A stretch of DNA of 64,000 nt from Streptomyces hygroscopicus subsp. hygroscopicus. Lineage in GTDB: Bacteria; Actinomycetota; Actinomycetes; Streptomycetales; Streptomycetaceae. The notes beneath the pieces were generated by a model, which saw only the letters and a list, made by a program, of their open reading frames with translations, did not search any database and had not been told where the DNA came from. Where the stretch lies: the NCBI RefSeq assembly GCF_001553455.1, contig NZ_BBOX01000097.1:1-64000 (forward strand), read 5' to 3'. Positions within the stretch are counted from its first letter, which is position 1, and the number at the start of each line of letters is the position of its first letter. This document shows positions 33,181 through 43,050 of the stretch, piece by piece. The translations under genes and the position numbers were made by a program.

Positions 33181-33214
33181 ACGAAGGGGCTGCCCTCATG
33201 GGCAGCCCCTTCGT
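33181..33214 (+). terminator. Hairpin terminator after trxA
   Basis: Perfect 15 bp stem ACGAAGGGGCTGCCC (33181-33195) with its complement (33200-33214) and a TCAT loop. It is directly followed by a variant parS site and then the convergent GNAT stop codon. Confidence 0.85.
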
Positions 33215-33228
33215 GTTTCACGTGGAAC
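33215..33228. promoter_or_regulatory. parS-like site (one mismatch)
   Basis: GTTTCACGTGGAAC differs from the perfect parS by one base. It directly abuts the trxA terminator and the end of the GNAT gene. Binding is likely weaker. Confidence 0.7.
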
Positions 33229-33231
33229 GGC

Positions 33232-33849
33232 CTACAGCGGCCGAAGCGCCGGCTCCTTCTGGACGGCGCCGAGCAGCCGGTCCAGCGCCAGCTCGACATC
33301 CTCCTTCCAGGAGATCGTCGTCCTCAGCTCGAGCCTCAGCCGGGGATAGCGCGGATGCGGCCGTACGGTCTTGAAGCCCACGGCCAGCAGGTGGTCGGCG
33401 GGCAGCACACACGCCGGTTCCTTCCAGGTGGCGTCCCCGAACGCCTCGATCGCCTTGAAGCCCCGGCGGATCAGGTCCTTGGCGACGGTCTGCACCATCA
33501 CCCGCCCCAACCCCTGGCCCTGGTACCCGGGCGTCAGCCATGCCGTCATCAGCTGCACGGCGTCCGCCGCGACGGGGCTGGTCGGGAAGGCCGTGGAGCG
33601 CGGCACATACGCCGGAGGCGCGTAGAGCACAAAGCCCACCGGGACCTCGTCGACGTAGACGACCCGACCGCAGGATCCCCACTCCAGCAATACGGCCGAG
33701 ATCCAGGCTTCCTTCTCCAGCTCGGGCCGCCCGGCCCTTACCGCTGCCTCACCGCTGACCGGATCGAGTTCCCAGAAGACACAGGCGCGGCAGCGCTTGG
33801 GGATGTCCGGGAGGTTGTCCAGCGTGAGCGGTACGAGCCGACGCCCCAT
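33232..33849 (-). CDS. GNAT family N-acetyltransferase
   Basis: 205 residues. The acetyl-CoA binding motif appears as LTPGYQGQGLGRVMVQTVAKDL (core Q-x-x-G-x-G/A). An N-terminal MGRRLVPLTLDNLPDIPKRCRACVFWELD with two close cysteines and a substrate-facing YVDEVPVGFVLYAPP are characteristic of the conserved actinobacterial acetyltransferase near parB. ATG at 33849 behind GAAGGA. Substrate unknown. It ends next to the trxA terminator and the variant parS. The position is taken by cwlM in mycobacteria, so this spot differs between genera. Confidence 0.85.
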   Translation of the reverse strand: MGRRLVPLTLDNLPDIPKRCRACVFWELDPVSGEAAVRAGRPELEKEAWISAVLLEWGSCGRVVYVDEVPVGFVLYAPPAYVPRSTAFPTSPVAADAVQLMTAWLTPGYQGQGLGRVMVQTVAKDLIRRGFKAIEAFGDATWKEPACVLPADHLLAVGFKTVRPHPRYPRLRLELRTTISWKEDVELALDRLLGAVQKEPALRPL

Positions 33850-33995
33850 GAAGCCAGTCCTTCACTTTCGTGGCCAGCCGCGGCACGGGCGGCTGACAGC
33901 GCACTACGCTCCCTGAGCAGACTGCCGACGAAACCACCGACAGCCCCCAGGCCCAATCCTGTGGCCAACAGTCCGGTGCGGCTCACCGATCGCAT
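33738..33995 (-). CDS. Possible small membrane protein overlapping the GNAT gene (uncertain)
   Basis: 85 codons from an ATG at 33993-33995 with a good GGAGGGCAGGGCC ribosome site. The first 30 residues are a Gly/Leu-rich hydrophobic segment followed by LLRERSALSAARAAAG; the rest is Ser/Arg-rich and looks like frame-shifted sequence. It overlaps the first 112 bp of the GNAT gene in another frame, which is unusual. Only the first part may be meaningful, or it may be a leader peptide. Alternatively the gap 33850-34094 is simply a promoter region. Confidence 0.3.
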   Translation of the reverse strand: MRSVSRTGLLATGLGLGAVGGFVGSLLRERSALSAARAAAGHESEGLASWGVGSYRSRWTTSRTSPSAAAPVSSGNSIRSAVRQR

Positions 33996-34094
33996 GGCCC
34001 TGCCCTCCACATGCGGCGCCTCCACATGGATCCGCCCTATCTGATCGCATCGTATCCGTGCCGAGATTGCACCGATACCGCCCTTAGGCAAACA

Positions 34095-34131
34095 GCGGGT
34101 CGTGTTCCGACCATGTCGGAACACGACCCGC
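34095..34131 (-). terminator. Hairpin terminator after parB
   Basis: Perfect 17 bp stem GCGGGTCGTGTTCCGAC (34095-34111) with its complement (34115-34131) and a CAT loop, 43 bp past the parB stop codon. Confidence 0.85.
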
Positions 34132-34174
34132 CCCGCACTGCCCTTCCGCGCGGCATGGCCGCACGGACCGTGAC

Positions 34175-35317
34175 TCACTCGTCCTCGTCCGCCGCTCCGC
34201 CCTCGGAGGAGAGAGGCTGCTCCAGCACCGGTCCCTCACCGGGAGCCAGCGTGCCGAGGATTCGCTCGAGATCCTCTATCGAGGCGAACTCGACGACGAT
34301 CTTTCCCTTCTTCTGACCAAGGTCGACCTTCACCCGCGTCTCGAACCGATCGGAGAGACGCGAGGCGAGATCGGTGAGCGCGGGTGCCACCCTCGTCCCC
34401 GCCCGAGGACCCTTGGCCTTCGTCGTCCCGCCCGACCGCGACCCCATCAGGGTGACGATCTCCTCCACCGCACGCACCGAAAGCCCCTCGGCGACGATGC
34501 GATGGGCCAGCCGGTCCTGCTCCTCCGCGTCGTCCACGGAGAGCAGCGCCCGGGCATGGCCTGCGGAGAGAACCCCCGCCGCGACCCTGCGCTGAACAGA
34601 AGGGGAGAGCTTCAGCAGCCGCAGCGTATTGGAGACCTGTGGACGTGAGCGCCCGATACGGTCGGCCAGTTCGTCATGCGTGCAGTTGAAGTCCTTCAGC
34701 AACTGGTCGTACGCCGCCGCCTCTTCCAGTGGATTCAGCTGAGCACGGTGCAGGTTCTCCAGCAGCGCGTCGAGGAGGAGCTTCTCGTCCTCGGTGGCCC
34801 GGACGATCGCGGGGATCTTCTCCAGCCCGGCCTCACGGCAGGCCCGCCAGCGGCGCTCGCCCATGATGAGCTCATAGCGCTCCGGCGCCAACTGCCGTAC
34901 GACGACGGGCTGGAGGAGACCGACCTCCTGAATCGAGGTGACCAGTTCGGCGAGCGCGTCCTCGTCGAAGACCTCACGGGGCTGTCGGGGATTGGGGGTA
35001 ATGAAGTCCAGCGGCAGTTCGGCGAAGTGGGCGCCGGCCACCTCGTCCGGGACCACCACCGGCGCCGCCTCGGGCTCCTTCTCCCGCGGTGCGGGCTCGG
35101 TTTCCTGTGGAACGGTGTGCGTGGACAGTCCGGCCACCTTGGCCGCCGCCACTCCGCGCTCCTGGGTAAGCACCGGGACCGTGGTCGGTGAGGTGGTGGC
35201 CCCGGTCGCCGTGACCGCTCCCGCCCCCGCCGCGGGCACGGTGTTGTCCGCCCCCTTCGGCGCGGGAGGGATCAGGGCACCGAGCCCACGGCCCAGTCCT
35301 CTGCGTCGCTCACTCAC
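34175..35317 (-). CDS. parB: Chromosome segregation protein ParB
   Basis: 380 residues. It binds parS, spreads as a CTP-dependent clamp and organises the origin for sporulation septation. The N-terminal basic [15 protein letters not shown] is the ParA-contact motif. The CTP-binding N domain (about 95-190) has [22 protein letters not shown] and [13 protein letters not shown]. The HTH domain covers about 205-270 with [15 protein letters not shown]. The C-terminal dimerisation domain ends in an acidic tail. A long variable linker (20-90) is usual in Streptomyces. GTG start overlapping the parA stop codon (GTGA), so the two are coupled. Confidence 0.97.
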   Translation of the reverse strand: MSERRRGLGRGLGALIPPAPKGADNTVPAAGAGAVTATGATTSPTTVPVLTQERGVAAAKVAGLSTHTVPQETEPAPREKEPEAAPVVVPDEVAGAHFAELPLDFITPNPRQPREVFDEDALAELVTSIQEVGLLQPVVVRQLAPERYELIMGERRWRACREAGLEKIPAIVRATEDEKLLLDALLENLHRAQLNPLEEAAAYDQLLKDFNCTHDELADRIGRSRPQVSNTLRLLKLSPSVQRRVAAGVLSAGHARALLSVDDAEEQDRLAHRIVAEGLSVRAVEEIVTLMGSRSGGTTKAKGPRAGTRVAPALTDLASRLSDRFETRVKVDLGQKKGKIVVEFASIEDLERILGTLAPGEGPVLEQPLSSEGGAADEDE

Positions 35318-36399
35318 TGAATCCCCTCCTGCATGCTGTGCTGATCGTGCTGGCTGAGCTCGGGCAAGGCATGAGCGTGCTGGCTGTTGTAGTGCACGCT
35401 GACGCCTCTGAGTGCGATCTCACGAGCCGCCTCGAGATAGGAGAGCGCCCCACTCGACCCCGGGTCATAGGTGAGGACGGTCTGCCCATAGCTGGGAGCC
35501 TCGGAGATACGCACAGATCTGGGAATGCTCGTCCGGAGCACCTCACTGCCGAAGTGGCTGCGCACCTCGTCCGCGACCTGAGAGGCCAGCCGGGTGCGGC
35601 CGTCGTACATGGTGAGGAGGATCGTCGAGACATGGAGCTTGGGGTTGAGATGACCCCGCACCAGATCCACGTTCCGCAGCAACTGCCCGAGCCCCTCCAG
35701 CGCGTAGTACTCGCACTGGATCGGGATCAGCACTTCCGCACCGGCCACAAGCGCGTTGACCGTCAGCAGCCCGAGCGAGGGCGGACAGTCGATCAGGATG
35801 TAGTCCAGCGGCTGCTCATACGCCTGGATGGCCCGCTCCAGCCGGCTTTCCCTCGCCACCAGGGAAACCAACTCGATCTCGGCACCGGCGAGATCGATGG
35901 TGGCCGGAGCGCAGAAGAGCCCCTCCACATCCGGGACCGGCTGCACCACATCGGACAGCGGCTTGCTGTCGACCAGTACGTCATAGATCGATGGAACCTC
36001 GGCATGGTGGTCGATCCCCAGTGCCGTCGAGGCATTGCCCTGCGGGTCGAGGTCGATCACCAGGACTCGACCACCGTGCAGGGCGAGCGATGCGGCCAGA
36101 TTGACCGTGGTGGTGGTCTTGCCGACCCCGCCCTTCTGGTTGGCGACCACGATCACCCGGGTCTGCTCCGGCCTGGGCAACCCCTCACCGGCACGTCCCA
36201 AGGCGTCTACCGCCAGTTGAGCGGCACGACCAATAGGGGTGTCGTCCATCGGGGGCGGTGTTTCACGTGAAACATCCTCCCCCGCCGATTCGGTACGGGG
36301 GCCGGGGACCGGATCGGTCATCGGCCCCGCGATGTTGGCGTCGGACCGCAAGGATTCACTCTCCTCGACATCAGGCTCGCAATAAACAGAGCCTGCCAT
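35314..36399 (-). CDS. parA: Chromosome partitioning ATPase ParA
   Basis: 361 residues if started at the ATG at 36397-36399. It has a deviant Walker [10 protein letters not shown], the switch [14 protein letters not shown] and Walker [20 protein letters not shown], all typical of ParA, which pulls ParB-parS complexes. The N-terminal 75 residues are long and acidic and contain an in-frame parS (read as VSRET). Start choice is uncertain: an ATG at 36319-36321 is also possible and neither has a good ribosome site. It is coupled to parB by a 4 bp overlap. A second parS lies upstream at 36528. Confidence 0.95.
   Translation of the reverse strand: MAGSVYCEPDVEESESLRSDANIAGPMTDPVPGPRTESAGEDVSRETPPPMDDTPIGRAAQLAVDALGRAGEGLPRPEQTRVIVVANQKGGVGKTTTTVNLAASLALHGGRVLVIDLDPQGNASTALGIDHHAEVPSIYDVLVDSKPLSDVVQPVPDVEGLFCAPATIDLAGAEIELVSLVARESRLERAIQAYEQPLDYILIDCPPSLGLLTVNALVAGAEVLIPIQCEYYALEGLGQLLRNVDLVRGHLNPKLHVSTILLTMYDGRTRLASQVADEVRSHFGSEVLRTSIPRSVRISEAPSYGQTVLTYDPGSSGALSYLEAAREIALRGVSVHYNSQHAHALPELSQHDQHSMQEGIQ
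36260..36273. promoter_or_regulatory. parS site 7
   Basis: Perfect GTTTCACGTGAAAC inside the 5' part of parA, read in frame as VSRET. Confidence 0.95.
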
Positions 36400-36527
36400 G
36401 CTTTTGGGGTCGTGAACCAGCGAGGCCCGTTCTCCTGTGGATGAATCCACGTTCGTACGAAGTCGGCGGTCGCGGGGCAAGGCCGCCGCACGACCGCGAC
36501 TGATGATTCCATGCAGCAGGGAGCGAC

Positions 36528-36541
36528 GTTTCACGTGAAAC
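36528..36541. promoter_or_regulatory. parS site 8
   Basis: Perfect GTTTCACGTGAAAC in the parA upstream gap (36400-36625), 129 bp before the chosen start. ParB bound here could affect parAB transcription. Confidence 0.95.
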
Positions 36542-36625
36542 ACGATGCACGGGAGGCCCCGTTGATTCGTTGCGACACTCCGGTATGCGTAGTTTTGCCA
36601 GCTTGTATGGAGCAACGCCCGCTAC

Positions 36626-37339
36626 TCAGGGCCGACGGCGCGGCCCCCGGCGAGCCGCCTTGGCCCGCTTCGCGGCGAAGCGCACACCTCCGGGGCTCTC
36701 GCCGACCTCCACCCTCACCACCGTGGACAGCGGGTCCACCACACCCTCACCGACATGCAGCACTGAGGTCCCCACCACGCCCAGCTTGCTCAGCGCGGCC
36801 CGGGCGTGCTTCAGCTCCTCCTCGGCGGTATCACCCTTCAGCAGCAGCATCTCGCCGTACGGGCGGAGCAGCGGCACCCCCCAGCCGGCCAGCCGGTCCA
36901 GCGGGGCCACCGCCCGGGCCGTCACCACATGCATCGGCGGCAGCTTGCCGAGAACCTCCTCGGCACGGCCACGCACCACCGTCACATGGTCCAGCCCCAG
37001 CAGCTCCACCACTTCCCGCAGGAAGTTCGTCCGGCGCAGCAGCGGCTCCAGGAGCGTGATCTGAAGGTCCGGCCGGGTGAGGGCGAGCGGGATACCGGGG
37101 AGCCCGGCCCCCGACCCCACATCGCAGACGGTGACCCTCTCGGGAACCACTTCGGAGAGCACGGCACAGTTCAGCAGGTGCCGCTCCCACAGCCGCGGCA
37201 CCTCGCGCGGGCCGATCAGCCCGCGTGTCACTCCCACATCGGCCAGCAGCTCGCCATACCGGACGGCCTCCGGGAAGCGGTCACCGAACACATCCCTTGC
37301 CTCGGGGGGCGCCGGGGGGAGCTCCGCTGCTTCCGTCAC
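36626..37339 (-). CDS. rsmG: 16S rRNA (guanine-N7) methyltransferase RsmG (GidB)
   Basis: 237 residues. It methylates G527 of 16S rRNA using SAM; loss gives low-level streptomycin resistance and often changes antibiotic production in Streptomyces. The SAM motif VTVCDVGSGAGLPGIPLALTRP, followed by LLEPLLRRTNFLREVV and VTARAVAPLD, is diagnostic. A basic C-terminal tail (AKRAKAARRG) is extra. GTG start at 37337-37339. It lies between jag and parA in the usual order, with a terminator upstream after jag, so it has its own promoter. Confidence 0.96.
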   Translation of the reverse strand: MTEAAELPPAPPEARDVFGDRFPEAVRYGELLADVGVTRGLIGPREVPRLWERHLLNCAVLSEVVPERVTVCDVGSGAGLPGIPLALTRPDLQITLLEPLLRRTNFLREVVELLGLDHVTVVRGRAEEVLGKLPPMHVVTARAVAPLDRLAGWGVPLLRPYGEMLLLKGDTAEEELKHARAALSKLGVVGTSVLHVGEGVVDPLSTVVRVEVGESPGGVRFAAKRAKAARRGPRRRP

Positions 37340-37398
37340 GGGGACCGTCCTTCCGTACCGAACACTGTGCTGAACGATGATGTAAGGCTGACAAGATT

Positions 37399-37426
37399 CG
37401 GCCCCGTCTGCGCACAGACGGGGCCG
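37399..37426 (-). terminator. Hairpin terminator after jag
   Basis: Perfect 12 bp stem CGGCCCCGTCTG (37399-37410) with its complement (37415-37426) and a CGCA loop, just past the jag stop codon. It ends the rpmH-rnpA-yidD-yidC-jag transcript. Confidence 0.8.
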
Positions 37427-37448
37427 TGGATCACGATGCGGAACCGCT

Positions 37449-37958
37449 TCAGACCGGGAGCACGACCACGCAGCGCTGGGGCTCCTCGCCCTCGGACTCG
37501 CTGCGCAACCCGGCGGCGGCCACCGCGTCGTGCACCACCTTCCGCTCGAAGGGCGTCATCGCCTTGAGCTTCACCGGCTCACCGGTGCCCTTCGCCTCCT
37601 CGGCGGCCTTGGTGCCCAGTTCGGTGAGCTCGGCACGCTTACGGGCCCGGTATCCGGCGATGTCGAGCATCAGCCGGCTGCGGTCGCCGGTCTCCCGGTG
37701 GACCGCGAGCCGGGTCAGCTCCTGAAGGGCTTCCAGCACCTCGCCATCGCGGCCGACCAGCTTCTGCAGATCCCGGCTGGTCGAGTCGCTGATAATCGAC
37801 ACCGCTGCGCGATCGGCCTCGACGTCCATGTCGATGTCGCCGTCGAGGTCCGCGATGTCCAGCAGCCCCTCGAGGTAGTCGGCCGCGATCTCCCCTTCCT
37901 GCTCAAGGCGGGTCAGGGTGTCGACACCCTCGGCGGCCGGGGTGGTGCCTTCCGTCAC
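37449..37958 (-). CDS. jag: Jag/KhpB family RNA-binding protein
   Basis: 169 residues. A KH domain (about 50-95, DLQKLVGRDGEVLEALQELTRLAVHRETG) and an R3H domain (about 125-165, LKAMTPFERKVVHDAVAAAGLRSESEGEEPQRCVVV) are clear. The family binds RNA and affects cell division and wall synthesis in Gram-positives. The N-terminal Jag_N domain is reduced to an acidic helix. GTG start 15 bp after yidC; last gene of the rpmH operon. Confidence 0.93.
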   Translation of the reverse strand: MTEGTTPAAEGVDTLTRLEQEGEIAADYLEGLLDIADLDGDIDMDVEADRAAVSIISDSTSRDLQKLVGRDGEVLEALQELTRLAVHRETGDRSRLMLDIAGYRARKRAELTELGTKAAEEAKGTGEPVKLKAMTPFERKVVHDAVAAAGLRSESEGEEPQRCVVVLPV

Positions 37959-37973
37959 GGATGGACTCCTTCG

Positions 37974-39104
37974 TTACTTCTTGGACGGGTGCTTGGGGCG
38001 CTGCTGGCCCTTGCGCTGACCGGACTTGGCGCCACGGGAGGAGCCGGAAGCCGAACCGCCGGCCGGCTTACCGCCCTGCGCGCCCTTCTTCTGCCCCGCG
38101 CCCTGCTGCTGGGTCTGAGCGGACTTCTGCGTGGAGACCGAGGAAGCCGACTGCGCGGTGGCCCTGCTGTGACCGGTCGTGGCGCGCTGCGCCTTGGTCT
38201 GCCGCTTGGGCTGCTGACGGTTGGCACGCGCCGCCTCGACGGCCTGCTTCGCGGCGACCTCGGCCGGCTCCTCCTTCAGCTTGCCCTTGGCCCGCAGCCG
38301 CTCCTGGCGGGCCTTGAAGGCGACGCTGCCCGGGGTGGGGTTACGGCGGATGACGAACATCTGCTGACCCATGGTCCAGACGTTGGTGGTCAGCCAGTAG
38401 ACGAGGACACCGACGGGGAAATTGATACCGAAGACGGCGAACATGATCGGGAAGACGTACATCAGCATCTTCTGCTGCTGCATGAACGGCGTCTTCACCG
38501 TGAGGTCGACGTTCTTGGTCATCAGCTGGCGCTGGGTGAAGAACTGCGACGCCGACATCAGGACGATCATGGTGATCGTCACGACCCGCACATCGGTCAG
38601 CGAGGCGCCGAGCGACGCGACCTTGTCGGCCGACGACATGAACTTCACTGACAGCGGAGCACCGAAGATGTGCGCGTTACGGGCGCTGTCCAGCAGCGAC
38701 TGGTCGATGACGCCGACCGTCTTGTTGTTCGCGATGTGGTTCAGGACCTGGTACAGCGAAATGAAGAACGGCGACTGCGCCAGGATCGGGAGACAGCTCG
38801 AGAGCGGGTTGGTGCCCGTCTCCTTGTAGAGCTTCATCATCTCTTCGGACTGACGCTGCTTGTCGTTCTTGTAGCGCTCCTGGATCGCCTTCATCCTCGG
38901 CTGGAGCGCCTGCATGTTCCGTGTCGACTTGATCTGCTTCACGAAGAGCGGGATCAGGCAGACACGGATCAGCACCACCAGTGAAACGATCGACAGACCC
39001 CACGCCCAGCCACTGTCCCGATCGAAGATGAGGCTGTAGAACGAGTGGAACTGGACGATGATCCAGGAAACTACGTCATAAAGAGGACCGAGGATCGTGT
39101 CCAC
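37974..39104 (-). CDS. yidC: Membrane protein insertase YidC/Oxa1
   Basis: 376 residues. It inserts and folds membrane proteins with or without SecYEG. The five-helix core is visible, with the conserved Arg in helix 1 ([16 protein letters not shown]), the cytoplasmic coiled hairpin (about 60-95), [21 protein letters not shown] and [20 protein letters not shown]. The C-terminal tail (about 270-376) is unusually long and rich in Gln, Lys, Ser and Gly, and is likely a ribosome-binding extension. GTG start. It is 3 bp from yidD and 15 bp from jag, in one operon. Confidence 0.96.
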   Translation of the reverse strand: MDTILGPLYDVVSWIIVQFHSFYSLIFDRDSGWAWGLSIVSLVVLIRVCLIPLFVKQIKSTRNMQALQPRMKAIQERYKNDKQRQSEEMMKLYKETGTNPLSSCLPILAQSPFFISLYQVLNHIANNKTVGVIDQSLLDSARNAHIFGAPLSVKFMSSADKVASLGASLTDVRVVTITMIVLMSASQFFTQRQLMTKNVDLTVKTPFMQQQKMLMYVFPIMFAVFGINFPVGVLVYWLTTNVWTMGQQMFVIRRNPTPGSVAFKARQERLRAKGKLKEEPAEVAAKQAVEAARANRQQPKRQTKAQRATTGHSRATAQSASSVSTQKSAQTQQQGAGQKKGAQGGKPAGGSASGSSRGAKSGQRKGQQRPKHPSKK

Positions 39105-39107
39105 GAA

Positions 39108-39425
39108 TCAGGCTCCTTGGGCGTTGGGCTGGGTCTCGGGCTGTGCGGCAGGCTCCACAGCCGGATGCCCGCCGAGGCGGTTCCGCAGCCGCTGGTGCCA
39201 CACCGGACGCTTCCGGGGCGGAACGTGGTCGACGCCGCCGAGCGACCACGGGTTGCAGCGCAGGATGCGCCAGGCCGTCAGCGCCGTTCCTTTCACCGCG
39301 CCGTGCCGGTCGATGGCCGTGTAGCCATAGTGCGAGCAGGACGGGTAGTACTTGCAGACCGGTCCCAGCATCGGGCTGATGGTCCACTGGTACAGCTTGA
39401 TCAACCACAGCAGCGGGTACTTCAT
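39108..39425 (-). CDS. yidD: Membrane protein insertion efficiency factor YidD
   Basis: 105 residues. Signature [31 protein letters not shown] and [23 protein letters not shown] with three conserved Cys. A peripheral inner-membrane protein helping YidC. Its ATG overlaps the rnpA stop codon (ATGA). The C-terminal 25 residues are a variable polar tail. Confidence 0.95.
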   Translation of the reverse strand: MKYPLLWLIKLYQWTISPMLGPVCKYYPSCSHYGYTAIDRHGAVKGTALTAWRILRCNPWSLGGVDHVPPRKRPVWHQRLRNRLGGHPAVEPAAQPETQPNAQGA

Positions 39426-39805
39426 CGCGGCACCCCTCCCAGTAGCCGCTGCACTGCCGTGTCGAGATCGCGGGCCAGCTGGTCGTGACCCGCCTCACCC
39501 GCACCGGGCAGCGCCCGTACGACCACAAGGCTACCTGCGGGAAAACGGTCGATGCGGTCCCGCATCAGATGGCGCAGCCTCCGCTTCACCAGATTACGGA
39601 CGACGGCACCGCCGACCGCCTTGCTCACGACGAAACCCGCACGCGCCGGGGGAGCACTCTCCCCTGGTGCGTGCGGGTCCGTGTCACCGCTGGTGAGGCC
39701 GGTGCGAAGATGCACGACAAGGAGCGGGCGACCGGCCCTGCGTCCTCGGCGTACCGCGGCCGCGAAGTCCTCGCGCCGCCTCAGCCGATGCTCGGTAGGC
39801 AGCAC
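39422..39805 (-). CDS. rnpA: Ribonuclease P protein component
   Basis: 127 residues. It supports the catalytic RNA in tRNA 5' maturation. The N-terminal [24 protein letters not shown] and the RNR motif ([24 protein letters not shown]) are diagnostic. GTG start at 39803-39805. Lies 24 bp after rpmH and overlaps yidD by 4 bp. Confidence 0.97.
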   Translation of the reverse strand: MLPTEHRLRRREDFAAAVRRGRRAGRPLLVVHLRTGLTSGDTDPHAPGESAPPARAGFVVSKAVGGAVVRNLVKRRLRHLMRDRIDRFPAGSLVVVRALPGAGEAGHDQLARDLDTAVQRLLGGVPR

Positions 39806-39829
39806 GTCATGGACCTTGGGTCAGGCTGC

Positions 39830-39967
39830 TCAGGCCGACAGGCGGGCGCGACCCTTGCTGCGGCGGGACGCGAGGATCGCGCGGCCGGCACGGGTGCGCA
39901 TACGCAGCCGGAAGCCGTGGGTCTTCGCGCGACGACGGTTGTTCGGCTGGAAGGTGCGCTTGCTCAC
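39830..39967 (-). CDS. rpmH: 50S ribosomal protein L34
   Basis: 45 residues starting with a GTG at 39965-39967: [18 protein letters not shown], then [19 protein letters not shown], the L34 signature. TGGAG lies about 7 bp before the start. First gene of the rpmH-rnpA-yidD-yidC-jag operon, reading away from dnaA, as in nearly all bacteria. Confidence 0.98.
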   Translation of the reverse strand: MSKRTFQPNNRRRAKTHGFRLRMRTRAGRAILASRRSKGRARLSA

Positions 39968-40251
39968 TCGGGGGCTCCAGAAATGAATCGGATGGTGGCG
40001 GTCTATCGCTTGGCTGTCACCGTGCGCCCACGAGTAGCTCGCAATACGCCCGAGTGCACCGCTTCACGACCACGGATCATCGGCCCGTGATCCTTGCCCA
40101 TCGGAGGCAGGCGGCAGCAGCCATCGACAACTCGACTTGCTTACGGTACGCGCGGTTACGCCATCCGGTCAAACCGGTGGCCGACACCCTGACAGCGGAC
40201 TTTCCTCCACCCCAGGGGCAGGGGAACGCCCGGCGACATCGCATGGCACAT

Positions 40252-40306
40252 TTGTACACACCCTGTGGACAACGACTTGAACCGCGAACCCCGGCCTGAC
40301 TACCGT
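40252..40306 (+). promoter_or_regulatory. dnaA promoter with DnaA boxes
   Basis: Boxes TTGTACACA (40252-40260) and TTGTCCACA on the minus strand (40264-40272) lie just upstream of a -35 TTGAAC (40277-40282) and a -10 TACCGT (40301-40306) with an 18 bp spacer. This gives a leader of about 90 nt and implies autoregulation by DnaA. The 433 bp gap 39968-40400 also carries the rpmH promoters on the other strand. Confidence 0.75.
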
Positions 40307-40400
40307 GGCCGGGCTCCGATTCCTTCACGCCCGTCCCGAGAACCACGCATTCGTGGGACCTGTCGGCGTCCCCCACCCAGCGAGTGAGAGAGCGTGCCCT

Positions 40401-42221
40401 GTGGCTGACGTACCCGCCGATCTTGCCGCAGTCTGGCCACGTGTGCTCGAGCGGCTTCTGGGAGAGGGCTCGGGACAGGGCGGACAGGGCGTCGAGGCCA
40501 AGGACGAGCACTGGATCAAGCGGTGCCAGCCCCTCGCGCTGGTCGCCGACACCGCGCTGCTCGCCGTCCCCAATGAATTCGCCAAGGGCGTCCTGGAGGG
40601 CCGGCTGGCCCCCATCGTCAGCGAAACGCTCAGCCGGGAGTGCGGCCGCCCGATCCGCATCGCGATCACCGTCGACGAGTCCGCCGGCGAACCGGTCGTC
40701 CCCCAGCAGCTCCAGCGCGAGCAGCGCGAGTCCTACGAGAGCTACGACGGCCGGGACGGCTACGGCCGCCCGGCACCGGACGATCTGCCGTCGGCCCGCC
40801 CCGCGTACCCCGGCTACCAGCAGCCGCGCCCCGGACCGGGCGGCTGGCCGCGGCCCCGTGACGACTACGGCTGGCAGCAGCCCCGGCTCGGCGGCTTCCC
40901 CGAAAGCGACCCTTACGGCTCCCAGCACACCTCGTCCGGCTACGACCAGCAGCCGTACGACCAGCAGCCGCGCGGCGACTACCGTGGTCCGGGCGCCGAG
41001 CGCCCCGGACCGGGCGGCCCCGGCGGCCCCGGACCAGGGCTCGAGCGTCCGCCGTACGAGCAGCAGCGCCACGACCTGCCCGATCCGCTGGAGCGCGCCC
41101 GCGGCGGACCGCCCGTCCTGCCCTCGCAGACCGGCGCCCCCGGCCCGCTCGCCGCCCAGCCCGCGCCCGCGTCCGGCCCCGGTGAGCCGACCGCGCGGCT
41201 GAACCCCAAATACCTCTTCGACACCTTCGTCATCGGCGCGTCCAACCGCTTCGCGCACGCCGCGGCGGTCGCGGTGGCCGAGGCGCCGGCCAAGGCGTAC
41301 AACCCGTTGTTCATCTACGGGGAGTCCGGGCTGGGCAAGACCCACCTGCTGCATGCCATCGGGCACTACGCACGCAGCCTCTATCCCGGCACCCGGGTGC
41401 GCTACGTGAGCTCCGAGGAGTTCACCAACGAGTTCATCAACTCCATCCGCGACGGCAAGGCGGACGCGTTCCGCAAGCGCTACCGCGACATGGACATCCT
41501 GCTGGTCGACGACATCCAGTTCCTGGCGAGCAAGGAGTCGACGCAGGAGGAGTTCTTCCACACCTTCAATACGCTGCACAACGCCAACAAGCAGATCGTG
41601 CTCTCCTCCGACCGGCCGCCCAAGCAGCTGGTCACCCTGGAGGACCGGCTCCGCAACCGCTTCGAGTGGGGTCTGATCACCGATGTGCAGCCGCCGGAGC
41701 TGGAGACGCGGATCGCGATCCTCCGTAAGAAGGCGGTGCAGGAACAGCTGAACGCGCCGCCGGAGGTGCTGGAGTTCATCGCCTCGCGGATCTCCCGCAA
41801 CATCCGTGAGCTGGAGGGCGCGCTGATCCGCGTCACCGCCTTCGCGAGCCTGAACCGGCAGCCGGTGGACCTCGGCCTCACCGAGATCGTGCTGAAGGAT
41901 CTGATCCCGGGCGGCGAGGACGCGGCCCCGGAGATCACCGCGACCGCGATCATGGCCGCGACCGCCGACTACTTCGGGCACACGGTCGACGATCTGTGCG
42001 GTGCCTCCCGCAGCAGGGTGCTGGTCACCGCGCGGCAGATCGCGATGTATCTCTGCCGGGAGCTGACCGATCTGTCGCTGCCCAAGATCGGCGCGCAGTT
42101 CGGCGGCCGCGACCATACGACGGTCATGCACGCCGACCGCAAGATCAGGGCGCTGATGGCCGAGCGGCGCTCCATCTACAACCAGGTGACCGAGCTGACC
42201 AACCGCATCAAGAACGGCTGA
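40401..42221 (+). CDS. dnaA: Chromosomal replication initiator DnaA
   Basis: 606 residues from a GTG at 40401. Domain I (about 1-105) starts [19 protein letters not shown]. Domain II (about 105-270) is a long Pro/Gly/Gln/Tyr-rich linker, a Streptomyces hallmark. Domain III is the AAA+ core with Walker A GESGLGKT (about 306-313), Walker [10 protein letters not shown] (about 366) and sensor motifs. Domain IV ends in the DNA-binding signature [14 protein letters not shown] (about 569-582). It binds DnaA boxes in oriC, in its own promoter, and probably in the two outlying clusters. A hairpin terminator follows. Confidence 0.98.
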   Translation: MADVPADLAAVWPRVLERLLGEGSGQGGQGVEAKDEHWIKRCQPLALVADTALLAVPNEFAKGVLEGRLAPIVSETLSRECGRPIRIAITVDESAGEPVVPQQLQREQRESYESYDGRDGYGRPAPDDLPSARPAYPGYQQPRPGPGGWPRPRDDYGWQQPRLGGFPESDPYGSQHTSSGYDQQPYDQQPRGDYRGPGAERPGPGGPGGPGPGLERPPYEQQRHDLPDPLERARGGPPVLPSQTGAPGPLAAQPAPASGPGEPTARLNPKYLFDTFVIGASNRFAHAAAVAVAEAPAKAYNPLFIYGESGLGKTHLLHAIGHYARSLYPGTRVRYVSSEEFTNEFINSIRDGKADAFRKRYRDMDILLVDDIQFLASKESTQEEFFHTFNTLHNANKQIVLSSDRPPKQLVTLEDRLRNRFEWGLITDVQPPELETRIAILRKKAVQEQLNAPPEVLEFIASRISRNIRELEGALIRVTAFASLNRQPVDLGLTEIVLKDLIPGGEDAAPEITATAIMAATADYFGHTVDDLCGASRSRVLVTARQIAMYLCRELTDLSLPKIGAQFGGRDHTTVMHADRKIRALMAERRSIYNQVTELTNRIKNG

Positions 42222-42251
42222 GAAGGGCGCGTACGGCCACCGCGAACCGCT

Positions 42252-42291
42252 GAAGGGCGCTCCGGGACGGACAACTCCCGGGGCGCCCTTC
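42252..42291 (+). terminator. Hairpin terminator after dnaA
   Basis: 16 bp stem with one G-T pair: GAAGGGCGCTCCGGGA (42252-42267) with TCCCGGGGCGCCCTTC (42276-42291), 8 nt loop, 31 bp past the stop codon. It keeps dnaA transcription out of oriC. Confidence 0.85.
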
Positions 42292-43050
42292 GTCATTCAC
42301 CGCTCCGGGACTGTTCGATTCCGCGCCCGGCCGACCGGGTTCTCCACAGATTCACCGCCCATCCCGCGTCCACACCCTGGGGACATGCGAGTTGTCCCGA
42401 TCGCATCCACAGCCTGTGTGGAAAGGCAGCCATCGCCCGAGGTCAGGCGGGTGTGGAATTGTGGTCGACGGATGTCCACAGACTGTGGATGAACGAGATG
42501 CCCACCGGAGGCGCACCGGCTTGTCCACCGGCAACCCACAGCCGGGAGCCTGTTGCCCACAGCTTCTCCACACCGCTGTCCACTGTTCGGCAACGAAACG
42601 GCCACGGTCACCGGGGCGAGTGAAAGGCATCACACCAAGGAGGCGGGTTGGGCTGTGGGGAAGGTGGGTAAAACTGGGGACGGCGCTGGGGAGAACCGGG
42701 CGATGTCTGTGCATCGCGTGTGCAGAACTCTTCGGCGTCCACAGACAGTCCTGGTTGTCCACTGCCTCCGCCCACAGGACCGGTGGACAAAAAAGCGCCG
42801 CTGACCAGGGCAGAGTCAGTTTTCCACGGTTTCCACAGGCCCTACTACTACGACCACAGAGAGATAGCGGGAAACTCGCTTCGAAGTGGGGCCTGTGCAC
42901 AACCTCGGGCCGAGCCGCCCGACACCTCGCGCACCGACTTGACCCCGAGCCGCACCGACTGTCGGCGGCGTACGTCAGACTGGTCTCCGGCGACACAGCC
43001 GACGACGAAGGCCAGCAGGGCGAGCCAGCAACAGCAGGAGGCGGCTTACG
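42292..43050. other. oriC: oriC, chromosomal replication origin
   Basis: Non-coding region between dnaA and dnaN packed with boxes one base off TTGTCCACA or TTATCCACA: 42340-42348, 42472-42480, 42484-42492 (minus), 42521-42529, 42553-42561, 42564-42572, 42755-42763, 42782-42790 (minus) and 42894-42902 (minus). Weaker, two-mismatch boxes lie at 42366-42374, 42403-42411, 42417-42425 (minus), 42576-42584, 42735-42743 and 42829-42837. Few boxes are perfect, as is typical of Streptomyces oriC, where many weak boxes act together. Most point the same way. No clear 13-mer AT-rich unwinding element is seen. Confidence 0.95.
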
